A program made the position numbers and the translations under genes. The notes under the pieces were generated by a model. The model was not told where the DNA came from. It worked only from the letters and a program-made list of their open reading frames with translations, and ran no database searches. Shown here piece after piece: positions 17,912-27,137 of a stretch of 64,000 nucleotides of DNA. Numbering within the stretch: position 1 is the stretch's first letter; each line of letters starts with the position of its first letter. The DNA is from Thiotrichales bacterium. Its GTDB lineage: Bacteria > Pseudomonadota > Gammaproteobacteria > Thiomicrospirales > Thiomicrospiraceae. The stretch is taken from contig JAEMQD010000022.1 in NCBI GenBank assembly GCA_022759035.1, positions 24,647 through 88,646 of the forward strand, read 5' to 3'.

Positions 17912-18625
17912 TTAGTTGAGATTTTCTGAAGCAAAATCCTCAGGGTGCGTTAGGGCGCCATCTACTAAGTGATAACGATTTTGACAGCGTGCGGCGAGTT
18001 TGGTGTCGTGCGTTACAATTAAAAAGGTAATGCCTTGCGTTTCGTTAATTTGCTTCATGAGTTTAAAGATATCGTCAGCGGCGTGGGTGTCCAAGTTGCC
18101 AGTCGGTTCGTCTGCTAAAATTAATGGTGGTTTGAGCATGAGTGCGCGAGCGATGGCAATGCGTTGTTGCATGCCGCCTGAGAGTTCGCTGGGCTTTTTA
18201 TGCCAAGCATCAGCCAAACCGACAGCAGACAATAACGATTTGGCGTGTGTCGTTGCTGCTTGTTTGTCTGAATATTGATGAATAATGGCAGGCATCATGA
18301 CGTTTTCTAATGCGTTGAAGGCGGGTAGTAAGTGATGAAATTGGAAAACAAAGCCAATGTTTTGTCCACGTAGCTTGGTTAGTTCTGCATCAGTTATATT
18401 TTGCGTGTCGTGCTGATTGATGCGTAATGTGCCACTTGTGGGTGATTCGAGTAAACCAATTAGGTTTAATAGGGTCGATTTTCCTGACCCTGAAGGGCCT
18501 GTTAGGGCGTTAAAACTACCTGAAGATAAGGTCATATTAATGCCGTGTAATACTTCTGTTTCGACACTTGTACCAATAGCGTAGGATTTGCGAATATCGA
18601 TTAATTCTAAAATTGGCGTCGACAT
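17912..18625 (-). CDS. ABC exporter ATPase (LolD/MacB-type)
   Basis: Nucleotide-binding subunit of an export system. Walker A is GPSGSGKST, the signature is LSGGMQQRIAIARAL, Walker B is LILADEPTGNLD, and the H loop is VTHD. The ATG complementary to 18623-18625 has AGGAG upstream and gives 237 residues; a longer frame to 18700 would run into the permease gene. One base separates it from the permease stop. The sequence is close to the LolD/MacB/FtsE group; the neighbouring periplasmic adaptor favours a MacAB- or DevBCA-like exporter over lipoprotein sorting. Confidence 0.9.
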   Translation of the reverse strand: MSTPILELIDIRKSYAIGTSVETEVLHGINMTLSSGSFNALTGPSGSGKSTLLNLIGLLESPTSGTLRINQHDTQNITDAELTKLRGQNIGFVFQFHHLLPAFNALENVMMPAIIHQYSDKQAATTHAKSLLSAVGLADAWHKKPSELSGGMQQRIAIARALMLKPPLILADEPTGNLDTHAADDIFKLMKQINETQGITFLIVTHDTKLAARCQNRYHLVDGALTHPEDFASENLN

Positions 18626-18626
18626 T

Positions 18627-19841
18627 TTAACTCCTAATCGCCTGAACAGGATCCATTCTTGCGGCGCGTCTTGCTGGAACAAGCGCTGCCAGTATGCCAA
18701 CGATCATGGCGACAATACTTGCCATAATGGCAAGTTTGGGGTCAAGTTGAGCGGTAAAAAGCATGCTGCCATCGGGGGATTTATAAATGAGCGAAAAAAG
18801 TGTCAGTAACCCAAAAGAAAGGCTGATACCCAGCGTTGAACCTAATGTGCCAAAAATGGCACCTTGTAACAGGAAAATGCGCAAGACCTGTGCTCTTTTT
18901 GCTCCCATTGCGCGTAAGATGCCGATTTCTTTTTGTTTTTGCACTACTGAGACAACCAGTACGCTAGCAATGCCAAGTGCCACGATAATGACGACGAAAA
19001 CACGAATGAGATTATTGGTAACGGTTTGATTAGATAGTGCATTGAGTAGGCCAGAATTGCTTTCCATCCATGATTCAATATCCAGTCCTGTTTGTGCTTT
19101 AAGTCGTTGTGCAAGCTGTTTTGCTTGAAAGAGTTGCACTACGGCCAAGTCTATATTGGAAACGCCACCAGGGATATTTAGTAGCGTTTGCGCTAGACGT
19201 AAGTTGCTAAATACCCATCTTTTATTTAAGTCTTTATTGTTAATGTCAAATAAACCAACAATAGTGAGGTTTTGTTGTTGATTGTCTTCTGTAGTCACTT
19301 GGATGCGATCACCAATGGTTACCCCTAAGTCTTTGGCTAAATCGGTGCCGATAACGGTTTGATCGCCAGTAATATCAAATCGACCTTTCACCATGTAACG
19401 GTACATGTTAACAATTTTGGTATATTCAGTAGGCATAATGCCGAGTAGCGCGACAGATTTGCTGGCTAAGTTGTGGCGTACAAAGACAGGCCCAGTCGCA
19501 ACAGGGGAAACGGCTTTAATTCCTGGTGTGTTACGTGCTAATTGCACGATATTTTCCCACTGATCTATGCTGCGTAAGCGTTGCCCCCTGGGTTGGATAA
19601 GTGCCGAGGTGATGAGTGTGTTTTGTTGCCGAATGGTTGTTTCTTCAGTGGGTTTAATAACAATGTGTGCTTGTGATGAGAGCACACGATCGATGATCGT
19701 GCCTTGCAACTGGTTAATGAGTTGCGTCAGAAAAATGATGATGGCCACGCCGCCAGTAACACCAGCTAAAATTAACCATGATTGCATTTTACCTTCTTTT
19801 AGAAAGCGGATTGCAAGTAGCCATTCAAAAGAAAGAGGCAT
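18627..19841 (-). CDS. ABC exporter permease, FtsX/MacB family
   Basis: Membrane subunit with one N-terminal transmembrane helix (about 22-42), a large periplasmic domain (about 45-270) and three C-terminal helices, the last ones carrying the FtsX pattern KEIGILRAMGAKRAQV. It ends ARRAARMDPVQAIR, the standard tail of this family. The start at 19841 (MPLSFEW, 404 residues) has a weak GG-rich site; the ATG at 19856 has none. It has only one permease gene, unlike LolCE, so a homodimer is likely. It follows the adaptor gene by 56 bases. Confidence 0.88.
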   Translation of the reverse strand: MPLSFEWLLAIRFLKEGKMQSWLILAGVTGGVAIIIFLTQLINQLQGTIIDRVLSSQAHIVIKPTEETTIRQQNTLITSALIQPRGQRLRSIDQWENIVQLARNTPGIKAVSPVATGPVFVRHNLASKSVALLGIMPTEYTKIVNMYRYMVKGRFDITGDQTVIGTDLAKDLGVTIGDRIQVTTEDNQQQNLTIVGLFDINNKDLNKRWVFSNLRLAQTLLNIPGGVSNIDLAVVQLFQAKQLAQRLKAQTGLDIESWMESNSGLLNALSNQTVTNNLIRVFVVIIVALGIASVLVVSVVQKQKEIGILRAMGAKRAQVLRIFLLQGAIFGTLGSTLGISLSFGLLTLFSLIYKSPDGSMLFTAQLDPKLAIMASIVAMIVGILAALVPARRAARMDPVQAIRS

Positions 19842-19897
19842 AATGTAACCGTCCATGCTTCATTAGGTTAGTGTCTCTGTTATGACGAGCAATATGC

Positions 19898-21088
19898 TTA
19901 CTCGCTACGCAGTTGTCCTTTGACATGTTGATTTAGCTTTACATCTGTTTGCGTGACAACAAGATCGCCAGCATTAAGGCCAGAAAGTATCTGTGTGTTG
20001 CCAACACCTTTAATGCCAAGTGTGACGGGTTGCTTTGTTGTTGTATTGTCTCGTATGGCGATTACCCAGGGTGTTGTTGTATCCGCATCATGAATCGCAT
20101 CACTCGCTAAAATGAGTGTATTGTCGGCGTGTCCTGCAATCATTTCGACGCTGACGGTCATGTCGGGGCGTAAAAAGGCGGGAGGGTTGTCGACAACGAG
20201 GCGAACATTAACAGTTGCTCGGTTAGGGTCAATACTGGGATAGATAAGCGCAATGTGTGCTTGGAAGGGTTGTTGCGGATAAGCGTCGGCAATGACGGTT
20301 GCTGTTTGGTTGGGTGATAGAAAACGCATGCTTTTTTCATCAATCGGAATTTCAATACGCGTTTCACCCTGTGCAGCTAAAGTGATTAATGTTTTTCCAG
20401 GTTGCACCGTTGAACCAATTTCCACTGCTCTGCTAATCACTCGGCCATCATAGGGTGCGCGAATGATGAGTTGATCTGCTTTTGCTTGTGCAATAGCGAG
20501 TGCAGCTTTGGCTTCTTCTTGTCGTGTTAGAATGAGTTGCGTGGTTACCCCATTGGTTTGCGTTGCTTTAAATTGGTGTAACGCTGTTTCAAATGCTTTT
20601 TGGCTGATGTCTAAATTCTTTTTTGCTTGCTCTAGGTTGGCATAGGCGGTTAACTTTTTTTGCACAAGCGTTAGGTTGCGGGCATACTCTGACTTTGCCA
20701 AGGTTAAGTTCGCTTGAGCTTGCGCTACGGTACTTTCTGCAACGGGGCGCGTCACTTGTTGAAGTTCTGTTTGCCGTTGTGTCGCTTCTTGTAAGTTAAA
20801 AATGGCTTGTTTTAAGCTGGCATTGATGCTGGGTTCGAAAAGCGTTACTAAAGGTTGGTTTTTAACGACTTCGTCGCCTTCTAATGCATGAATGTTGGCG
20901 ACTGTTGCGGTAATCACGCTACCGAGTTCTATTTTAGCAAAAGGCGCAATGCGCCCTGTGGCTACAATTGTTTGCGTGATATTTTCTTGCTTGACTTGAA
21001 CTGCTTCAACGCTATTCGGTTGAAGCTTTAAAGTTGCGATAAGCACTAAGATGCCCATCGCAAGCGCTATCCAAGTCTTTTTTTTCAT
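19898..21088 (-). CDS. Periplasmic adaptor (membrane fusion) protein, HlyD/MacA type
   Basis: A 396-residue adaptor anchored by one N-terminal hydrophobic segment (about 6-22). It has a split lipoyl domain (about 55-85 and 225-245, RAPYDGRV), between them a long alpha-helical hairpin rich in Ala, Gln and Leu, and C-terminal beta-barrel and membrane-proximal domains. Such proteins bridge an inner-membrane ABC transporter to an outer-membrane TolC-type channel; none is encoded here. It follows bamD by 13 bases and precedes the permease, so bamD and the exporter may be one transcript. The substrate is unknown. Confidence 0.9.
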   Translation of the reverse strand: MKKKTWIALAMGILVLIATLKLQPNSVEAVQVKQENITQTIVATGRIAPFAKIELGSVITATVANIHALEGDEVVKNQPLVTLFEPSINASLKQAIFNLQEATQRQTELQQVTRPVAESTVAQAQANLTLAKSEYARNLTLVQKKLTAYANLEQAKKNLDISQKAFETALHQFKATQTNGVTTQLILTRQEEAKAALAIAQAKADQLIIRAPYDGRVISRAVEIGSTVQPGKTLITLAAQGETRIEIPIDEKSMRFLSPNQTATVIADAYPQQPFQAHIALIYPSIDPNRATVNVRLVVDNPPAFLRPDMTVSVEMIAGHADNTLILASDAIHDADTTTPWVIAIRDNTTTKQPVTLGIKGVGNTQILSGLNAGDLVVTQTDVKLNQHVKGQLRSE

Positions 21089-21101
21089 AATCGCTTTCGT
21101 A

Positions 21102-21842
21102 TTATAGCTCTGGTATTTTATTGAGTTTCATGACTTCTTTTACTTCATTGGCAGAAGTGGCGAGGTTTAATTCATCGTAAGATTTTGCCATGATTTGTAA
21201 TGCACGTTGACTACTGGGTGTTTGTGGGTAGTTTTCTAGTACATATTGCGCTCGTTTTGAAGCTGCTAGCCATGCTTTTCGTTCAAAATAAAATTCGGCA
21301 ACCTGTATTTCATGACGCGCTAAACCGTTGCGAAGCCTTACCAAACGAAGCTTGGCTTCGCTTGCATATTCACTATTAGGAAAGCGCTGAATGAGGTTGA
21401 TATAGTCTTGATAAGCTTGACGAAGTGGCTCGCTGTCCCGTCGTGCTGGGTCGGAAATATAGTTATCTAAAAAGCTACGGGTAGTGCTCTCGCGTGCTAG
21501 TGCTTTTAAGTACATGGCGTAGGCTAGGCGTTCATGTCTTGGATACATGCGAATGAATTCTTCTAATTCACGTACAGCGGACTGAGGCTCGTTATTGCGG
21601 TAGTAAGCATAAGCAAGTTCAAGTGAGGCTTGCTCTGACCATGCACCATAGGGATAAACGGAGCGTAGCTTCTCAAATTCTTTAATGGCGAGATCCCAAG
21701 AGCTATCATTTAATGCATCATGACCGCGCTGAAAATAGGTTTCAACGCTACGAATGGGTTCTTCTTCTTTAGAAAAAAGCGAGCAAGCACTCATTAGTTG
21801 AGTCGTAACAATGATGAGGGCGAGAGTATATAATTTAGTCAT
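21102..21842 (-). CDS. bamD: Outer membrane assembly lipoprotein BamD
   Basis: Essential lipoprotein of the BAM complex that inserts beta-barrel proteins. The signal ends in the lipobox LMSAC (Cys20). The remainder consists of TPR-like helices, with the recognisable YPYGAWSEQASLELAYAYY and FIRMYPRHERLAYAMYLKAL segments and a second tract SEYASEAKLRLVRLR. The 246 residues are typical. It is divergent from rluD, with 76 bases between the starts, an arrangement widespread in beta- and gammaproteobacteria (bamD/rluD-pgeF). Confidence 0.96.
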   Translation of the reverse strand: MTKLYTLALIIVTTQLMSACSLFSKEEEPIRSVETYFQRGHDALNDSSWDLAIKEFEKLRSVYPYGAWSEQASLELAYAYYRNNEPQSAVRELEEFIRMYPRHERLAYAMYLKALARESTTRSFLDNYISDPARRDSEPLRQAYQDYINLIQRFPNSEYASEAKLRLVRLRNGLARHEIQVAEFYFERKAWLAASKRAQYVLENYPQTPSSQRALQIMAKSYDELNLATSANEVKEVMKLNKIPEL

Positions 21843-21918
21843 GCAATACCTTGGTGCTGGACAGATGATATCAAAGAGAGGATCATTCTAGCGCATAAAT
21901 GTTAATGAAGGCAAAAAG

Positions 21919-22881
21919 ATGAATGAATGGAGTAGTCGTATTCCCCTAGAAATGGGAGGAACGCGTTTAGATGCAGTATTGGGTAAACTTGTCGAGCATG
22001 TTTCGCGCGCACGCCTAAAAACCTGCATAGAAGCTGGTTTAGTAACGGTAAATGGGCAGGTTGTTACGCGTGCACGTCAGGTGATGTTGGGTGGTGAATT
22101 GTTGGCCTTAGTCCTGCCCGATCGAGAAGTGCTTACTTATGAAGCACAGCCGATTCCTTTAGACATTGTGCATGAAGATGAAGGGGTTATTGTTATCAAC
22201 AAGCCAGCGGGATTGGTCGTACACCCTGGTGCAGGAAATAGTGATGGCACTTTGCTAAACGGTTTGTTGCACTATGATACGCAATTAGCTAATTTGCCTC
22301 GTGCTGGTATTGTGCATCGTCTTGATAAAATGACGAGCGGCTTGTTGGTTGTTGCAAAAACAGAGGCGGTGCAACTCGCTTTAACTGATATGTTGAAAGA
22401 GCATGAAGTGGTTCGTATTTATGATGCGGTCGTAGTTGGTGCTTTAGTTTCTGGTGGAACCGTGGAGGCGGGCATTGCGCGACATTCAAATGATCGGACA
22501 AAAATGACGGTCAATGATATGGTGGGACGTGATGCTGTAACGCATTACCGTATCGCTCACAAATTTCGTGCGCATACGCATGTTCGTTGTCAATTAGAAA
22601 CGGGACGAACGCATCAAATTCGTGTGCATATGGCACATATTGGTTTTCCGTTGCTCGGTGATGCAGAATACGGTCGTCGTTTGAATTTGCCTAGGGGGAT
22701 GTCTGAAGCCTCAGCTAATGTGTTACGTGCGTTTAAGCGGCAAGCATTACACGCGGCGGAGTTGGCGTTTGTGCATCCATTGACCAATGAACCAGTAAGC
22801 TTCGAGGCGTCGCTTCCAGAAGATATGCAGTCATTGTTAGCCGCTTTGGCTGCGGATACTGAGGCGCATCCTGTTGTCTGA
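21919..22881 (+). CDS. rluD: 23S rRNA pseudouridine synthase RluD
   Basis: Makes pseudouridines in helix 69 of 23S rRNA (positions 1911, 1915 and 1917 in E. coli). An N-terminal S4 RNA-binding domain (about 15-75) precedes the synthase domain with the catalytic aspartate in HRLDKMTSG; the usual form is HRLDKDTSG, so one non-catalytic residue differs. ETGRTHQIRVHMAHIGFPLLGD and the C-terminal RQALHA are typical. AAGG lies eight bases before the ATG. It overlaps pgeF by eight bases. Confidence 0.96.
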   Translation: MNEWSSRIPLEMGGTRLDAVLGKLVEHVSRARLKTCIEAGLVTVNGQVVTRARQVMLGGELLALVLPDREVLTYEAQPIPLDIVHEDEGVIVINKPAGLVVHPGAGNSDGTLLNGLLHYDTQLANLPRAGIVHRLDKMTSGLLVVAKTEAVQLALTDMLKEHEVVRIYDAVVVGALVSGGTVEAGIARHSNDRTKMTVNDMVGRDAVTHYRIAHKFRAHTHVRCQLETGRTHQIRVHMAHIGFPLLGDAEYGRRLNLPRGMSEASANVLRAFKRQALHAAELAFVHPLTNEPVSFEASLPEDMQSLLAALAADTEAHPVV

Positions 22882-23629
22882 CACAATTCGTTTACTTAAG
22901 CCCGATTGGCCAGCACCAGAGAGGGTACATGCTGTCGTTAGTTTAAGAGATGGTGGCGTTTCTAATGCGCCGTATGCTTCGCTCAATTTGGCGACACATG
23001 TTGGTGATGTTTTGGCTGCTGTGCTTGTTAACAGGCAGCGGTTGCGAGAGTTTTGCCAGTTGCCGAGTGAACCAATATGGCTAAACCAAGTGCATGGCTG
23101 CGATGTGGTGGATTTGGATGCGCTTCCTAATGGAACAGCACAGTTAATTGATGCCGATGCGAGTATATCAAGACGTCGTGGCACTGTCTTAGCAATTTTA
23201 ACCGCAGATTGTTTGCCGATTTTTTTTACGAATCGACAAGGGTCGGTTGTCATGCTTGTTCATGCCGGTTGGCGCGGGTTAGCAGAAAATATGATTGTTG
23301 CCGCAATTAAAAAAATGGATCAGCCCGTTGAGGAAGTTTTGGCTTGGGTTGGTCCTGGAATTGGGCCAAAAGCATTTGAAGTTGGTGCAGAAGTTCGTGA
23401 TTACTTTTTGGCAAAAAAGACTGCTAATGAAGCACATTTTTACCAAGCACAAGAAGGGAAGTATTGCGCTGATCTTGTAGCGATAGCACTTTGGCAACTG
23501 CAATGCTTAGGTGTTGGCTGGTGCGGCGCAAGCCACGCGTGTACTTATACGCAATCGGACGACTTTTACTCCTATCGCCGCGATGGTCAGACTGGCAGAA
23601 TGGCCAGTCTGATATGGTTATCTGAATAA
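22874..23629 (+). CDS. pgeF: Purine nucleoside phosphorylase/peptidoglycan editing factor (YfiH family)
   Basis: Multicopper-oxidase-like laccase-domain protein. Family members phosphorolyse or deaminate purine nucleosides, and the E. coli homologue affects peptidoglycan editing. Conserved features: ATHVGD near the N-terminus, NQVHG, the LTADCLPIFF segment and HAGWRGLAENM with metal-binding Cys and His, and SHACTY near the C-terminus. The start is a TTG at 22874 inside rluD, giving MSDTIRLLKPDW; no better ATG exists upstream of the conserved region. The 251 residues are full length. Confidence 0.92.
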   Translation: MSDTIRLLKPDWPAPERVHAVVSLRDGGVSNAPYASLNLATHVGDVLAAVLVNRQRLREFCQLPSEPIWLNQVHGCDVVDLDALPNGTAQLIDADASISRRRGTVLAILTADCLPIFFTNRQGSVVMLVHAGWRGLAENMIVAAIKKMDQPVEEVLAWVGPGIGPKAFEVGAEVRDYFLAKKTANEAHFYQAQEGKYCADLVAIALWQLQCLGVGWCGASHACTYTQSDDFYSYRRDGQTGRMASLIWLSE

Positions 23630-23630
23630 T

Positions 23631-25625
23631 TCAGTTTTGTAACAAAATATAGTCTTCAAAGCGGCTAATTGCTTCTTGTGTTCCTCTGACAACGATACGA
23701 TCACCTGCACGGACAATTGTGTCTGGTGCAGGGTTGTCGCCACGAATGCCATCGCGTTTTATCGCCTCTATTTCAATTTCTGGGTTCATTGCCAACAGTT
23801 GCGCTACTTGTTTACCAATGGCCGATGCTTCCGATTGCAGTATAACGCTATGTAAAATAGTGGTACTTTGCTCAATGCTCGATGGCTCATCAGTTTCGCC
23901 TGGATAAAATCCTTTAAGCAAGCTGTAACGATTTTGGCGAATTTGGCGAACTTCACGTAATACTTCACTAGGCGGGCAGCCTAAGAGTAGAAGGACTTGA
24001 GACGATAACATAATGCTTGCTTCAAACGAGTCTGGTATGACCTCTGTTGCGCCTGCATCCATGAGTTGAGATAAATGCCCTTCATCCCTTGTGCGAACCA
24101 TAACGGAGACTTCCCGTCTTAGTTCTCGTACTCTATGAAGTGTTTTTAATGAGGTGTGTAAGTCTGAAATACACAATACAACGAGTTTGGCACGATCAAT
24201 GCCAGCTGCGTGTAAAATTTCTTTGCGCGACGAGTCGCCATAAAAAACAGGTTCTCCCGCACCTTTCGCTTCTTGGGTGCGCGTAATGTCCATATCTAAG
24301 GCGATATAAGCAATATTGGCTTTTTTTAGGAATCTTGCTAGGGTTTGTCCTACACGTCCGAAACCACAAATAATGACGTGATCCTGCAAGTGCTGCGTTT
24401 GTTCAGTAATCTCTAGTTCTTGTGCTTGTCTGTCTTTGTTGTATGTTTTTGCCATGAAACGTTTTGCGAGTTTGCCATTGTATTTAATTAATACAGGCGA
24501 AATCATCATACTTAGAATCGCAGCTGCAAGTAGCACTTGCCCTTCTAGTTCAGGAATGAGTTTTTGGTTAAACATAAGGGAGAGTAGTGCAAAACCGAAT
24601 TCACCGCCATGTGCGAGCACGAGGGCTGTTCGAAAAGCGACACCGCCATTGTTGCCAAATAAGTATTCTAAAAATCCGACAACCAGCGCCTTAATGATTA
24701 CGAGTCCAACCATGAGTGCGATAATGAGCGGTAGATGTGCACTAACGACATGCAAATCGATAAGTATACCGATGGTGATAAAAAACAATCCGAGCAAGAC
24801 ATCTTGAAATGGACGAATATCGGATTCTACTTGGTGGCGGTATTCGGTCTCGGCGAGCATCATGCCAGCAATAAATGCGCCTAGTGCCATCGACAAGCCT
24901 AGACTGCTTGTGAGTGCAGCAGCAGCGATAGCAACCATTAAAACAGTTAGTGTGAATAACTCGTTAGATTTTGCTTGTGCGACTTCTTTAAACAACACGC
25001 GCAGTAAGGTTCTACCTAAAACAAGTAATAAAGCAACGGCTAAAACACCTTTAATTAAGGCCCAGGCAAGCTCGGAGCCCATGTTCTGCGTTCCATTCGC
25101 AGTGCCCGTCATATGTGCGCCTAACACAGGAATAATAATCAGCATCGGAATGGCTGCAAAGTCTTGGAATAGCAAAATACCTAAGGCATTGCGTCCATGA
25201 CGTGACTGCATTTCGGCTTGTTCATTAAGCTGTTTTAGAACAACGGCTGTTGATGACATAGCGAGTGCGCCGCCAGCAAGTAAAGCGACCTCCCAGCTAA
25301 CCCCCACTAAGTGTGCAATAATCCCAAACAAGCCCATAGAAATAATGACTTGTAGGCTGCCTAAGCCAAGCATGGTTCTACGCATGGTTAAAAATTGTGG
25401 AATGGAAAACTCAAGCCCAATCGAAAACAACATAAAAACAATACCGAATTCGGCAAGAAAGTGAATGTTTGCTTCATTAGCAATTAAGCCAAGGGCATGT
25501 GGCCCCATGACAATGCCTACCATGATGTAACCTAGAATGGGCGGCAAACTAATGCGCCTAAATGCGGCGACAACTAAAACGGAAACAATGAGTAGTCCCA
25601 AAATTTCATATAAGGTGTTATGCAT
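23631..25625 (-). CDS. Monovalent cation:proton antiporter with RCK domains (Kef/YbaL type)
   Basis: CPA2-family exchanger. The first 390 residues or so hold about a dozen hydrophobic segments. They are followed by a TrkA-N (RCK) Rossmann domain starting VIICGFGRVGQTLARFL, which binds NAD(H)-type ligands, and a TrkA-C domain at the C-terminus (about 575-660). This suggests nucleotide-gated K+ or Na+ efflux. The start at 25625 (MHNTLYEILG, 664 residues) is preferred because the frame upstream runs into nadC. It overlaps the nadC end by eight bases. Whether it is KefB, KefC or YbaL cannot be settled. Confidence 0.9.
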   Translation of the reverse strand: MHNTLYEILGLLIVSVLVVAAFRRISLPPILGYIMVGIVMGPHALGLIANEANIHFLAEFGIVFMLFSIGLEFSIPQFLTMRRTMLGLGSLQVIISMGLFGIIAHLVGVSWEVALLAGGALAMSSTAVVLKQLNEQAEMQSRHGRNALGILLFQDFAAIPMLIIIPVLGAHMTGTANGTQNMGSELAWALIKGVLAVALLLVLGRTLLRVLFKEVAQAKSNELFTLTVLMVAIAAAALTSSLGLSMALGAFIAGMMLAETEYRHQVESDIRPFQDVLLGLFFITIGILIDLHVVSAHLPLIIALMVGLVIIKALVVGFLEYLFGNNGGVAFRTALVLAHGGEFGFALLSLMFNQKLIPELEGQVLLAAAILSMMISPVLIKYNGKLAKRFMAKTYNKDRQAQELEITEQTQHLQDHVIICGFGRVGQTLARFLKKANIAYIALDMDITRTQEAKGAGEPVFYGDSSRKEILHAAGIDRAKLVVLCISDLHTSLKTLHRVRELRREVSVMVRTRDEGHLSQLMDAGATEVIPDSFEASIMLSSQVLLLLGCPPSEVLREVRQIRQNRYSLLKGFYPGETDEPSSIEQSTTILHSVILQSEASAIGKQVAQLLAMNPEIEIEAIKRDGIRGDNPAPDTIVRAGDRIVVRGTQEAISRFEDYILLQN

Positions 25626-26466
25626 TATTTTTTTCCAAGGTAAAGCGCATCGATAAGTCAATCGCATAAAGATGTTTTGTAATTGCACCGGTCGAAATGA
25701 AGTCCACGCCTGTTTCGCTGAGTTGCGCTAATTGTTCGAAAGTGACATTGCCAGAAACTTCCAATGGTATTTTCCCTTGCGCTAAATTAACCGCTTGATA
25801 AATGTCAGCAAGCGCAAAATTGTCGAGCATAATTCGGTCAACGGGCAGGGCTAATGCGGTCGTGAGTTCAGCAATGTTCTCAACTTCAACTTCAATAAAA
25901 GTGTCTGGATACTGGTTTTTTGCGCGTGTTACTGCGTTTTCTAAAGAACCAGCGGCCATGATGTGATTTTCCTTAATTAAAATAGCATCAAATAAACCGA
26001 TTCGGTGATTAACGCCGCCACCAATACGTACGGCATATTTTTGTGCCAATCTTAGGCCAGGAAGTGTTTTGCGTGTGTCTAATAGTTTTGTTTTGCCGTG
26101 TAAAGCCAATTCGTTAACATAACGGTTAACTGCTGTGGCTGTGCCCATTAACGTTTGTAGAAAGTTAAGTGCCGTGCGTTCTCCTGTCAGCAAGCTTTGC
26201 GCTTTACCATGCAACATGCACAACAACGTATTGGGCGCTATTTGATCGCCTTCTTGTACTTTCCAGTCGACAGATACTTCGCTATCTAGTTGATTGAATA
26301 CTTCATTAAGCCAAGCTTGACCGCACATAATAGCGCTATCTCTACAAATAATACTGGCGCTAGCGTATTGATTGTTTGGAATGAGCGATGCGGACAAGTC
26401 GCCTTGACCAATATCTTCATGTAAAGCAAGTCGAACTTCTTCTTGTATCCGAGTAACTGTCTGCAT
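25618..26466 (-). CDS. nadC: Nicotinate-nucleotide pyrophosphorylase
   Basis: Converts quinolinate and PRPP to nicotinate mononucleotide in de novo NAD synthesis. Signatures: HEDIGQGDLS near the N-terminus, LNFLQTLMGTAT, LDTRKTLPGLR, KYAVRIGGGVNHRIGL and IEVEVENIAEL, all expected quinolinate/PRPP contacts. The ATG complementary to 26464-26466 gives 282 residues; a TTG five codons upstream is an alternative, and neither has a strong ribosome site. It is divergent from ampD, 58 bases apart. nadA and nadB are not in the window. Confidence 0.95.
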   Translation of the reverse strand: MQTVTRIQEEVRLALHEDIGQGDLSASLIPNNQYASASIICRDSAIMCGQAWLNEVFNQLDSEVSVDWKVQEGDQIAPNTLLCMLHGKAQSLLTGERTALNFLQTLMGTATAVNRYVNELALHGKTKLLDTRKTLPGLRLAQKYAVRIGGGVNHRIGLFDAILIKENHIMAAGSLENAVTRAKNQYPDTFIEVEVENIAELTTALALPVDRIMLDNFALADIYQAVNLAQGKIPLEVSGNVTFEQLAQLSETGVDFISTGAITKHLYAIDLSMRFTLEKNNA

Positions 26467-26524
26467 TGTGGTAAACTGCAATTATTTATATTTTTTGATT
26501 ATAACCGCAAACAGGGCAGACGTA

Positions 26525-27079
26525 ATGCATGTAGACGTGAAAAGTGGTCTGTTGTCAGCCGCGACTTATTTTCCAACCGAACACTACAATGCGCGTCAAA
26601 AACCCGACGATATTCAGCTGATTGTTGTGCATGCAATCAGTTTGCCCCCAGGTCATTTTGGTGGTAATGACGTAATTGACTTTTTTCAAGGAAAACTGGA
26701 AATCGCTCGACATCCTTACTATGCGCAATTAAAAGAGGTGCGCGTATCTGCACATCTTTTTATTCGTCGAGATGGTTCGATATGTCAGTTTGTTCCTTTT
26801 CACTTGCGTGCTTGGCATGCGGGTGTGTCAAGATTTGCGGCACGACGTGATTGTAATGATTTTTCTATTGGTATTGAGTTAGAAGGAACTGAAACAGCGC
26901 CCTACACCGAACAACAATATCAAGCGCTTAATGCAGTTATTATTGCTTTGGGTGAAGCTTATCCTTATTTGCAGCATGTCCCTGTTGTCGGGCATAGTGA
27001 TATTGCACCTGTGCGTAAAAATGATCCGGGTTTAGGTTTTTGTTGGGAAAAGTTAAGTGCATCGTCGCGCCAACGATAA
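26525..27079 (+). CDS. ampD: 1,6-anhydro-N-acetylmuramyl-L-alanine amidase AmpD
   Basis: Cytosolic zinc amidase of peptidoglycan recycling; in many species its loss derepresses AmpC. It lacks a signal peptide, as expected. The zinc ligands are seen in VVHAISLPPG, in GHSDIAPVRK and in the following NDPG; IGIELEG carries the catalytic glutamate and RAWHAGVS the substrate-binding segment. The ATG at 26525 with AGGGCAG upstream gives 184 residues, the usual length; an in-frame ATG at 26468 would add a hydrophobic stretch foreign to the family. It is divergent from nadC. Confidence 0.95.
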   Translation: MHVDVKSGLLSAATYFPTEHYNARQKPDDIQLIVVHAISLPPGHFGGNDVIDFFQGKLEIARHPYYAQLKEVRVSAHLFIRRDGSICQFVPFHLRAWHAGVSRFAARRDCNDFSIGIELEGTETAPYTEQQYQALNAVIIALGEAYPYLQHVPVVGHSDIAPVRKNDPGLGFCWEKLSASSRQR

Positions 27080-27137
27080 AGAAGTTTGTTAAAATAACAC
27101 ACTGAGCCGTTTAGGCTGGCTACTTGGGATAATCGCA

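Noticed and set aside
18627..19841. Naming the permease lolC
   Set aside because: Only one permease gene is present and a periplasmic adaptor is adjacent, neither of which fits the LolCDE lipoprotein-sorting system.
24436..24807. 123-codon open frame on the plus strand inside the Kef-type antiporter
   Set aside because: It is antisense to a well-supported membrane protein; its composition mirrors complementary hydrophobic codons and it has no ribosome site or homology that I recognise.
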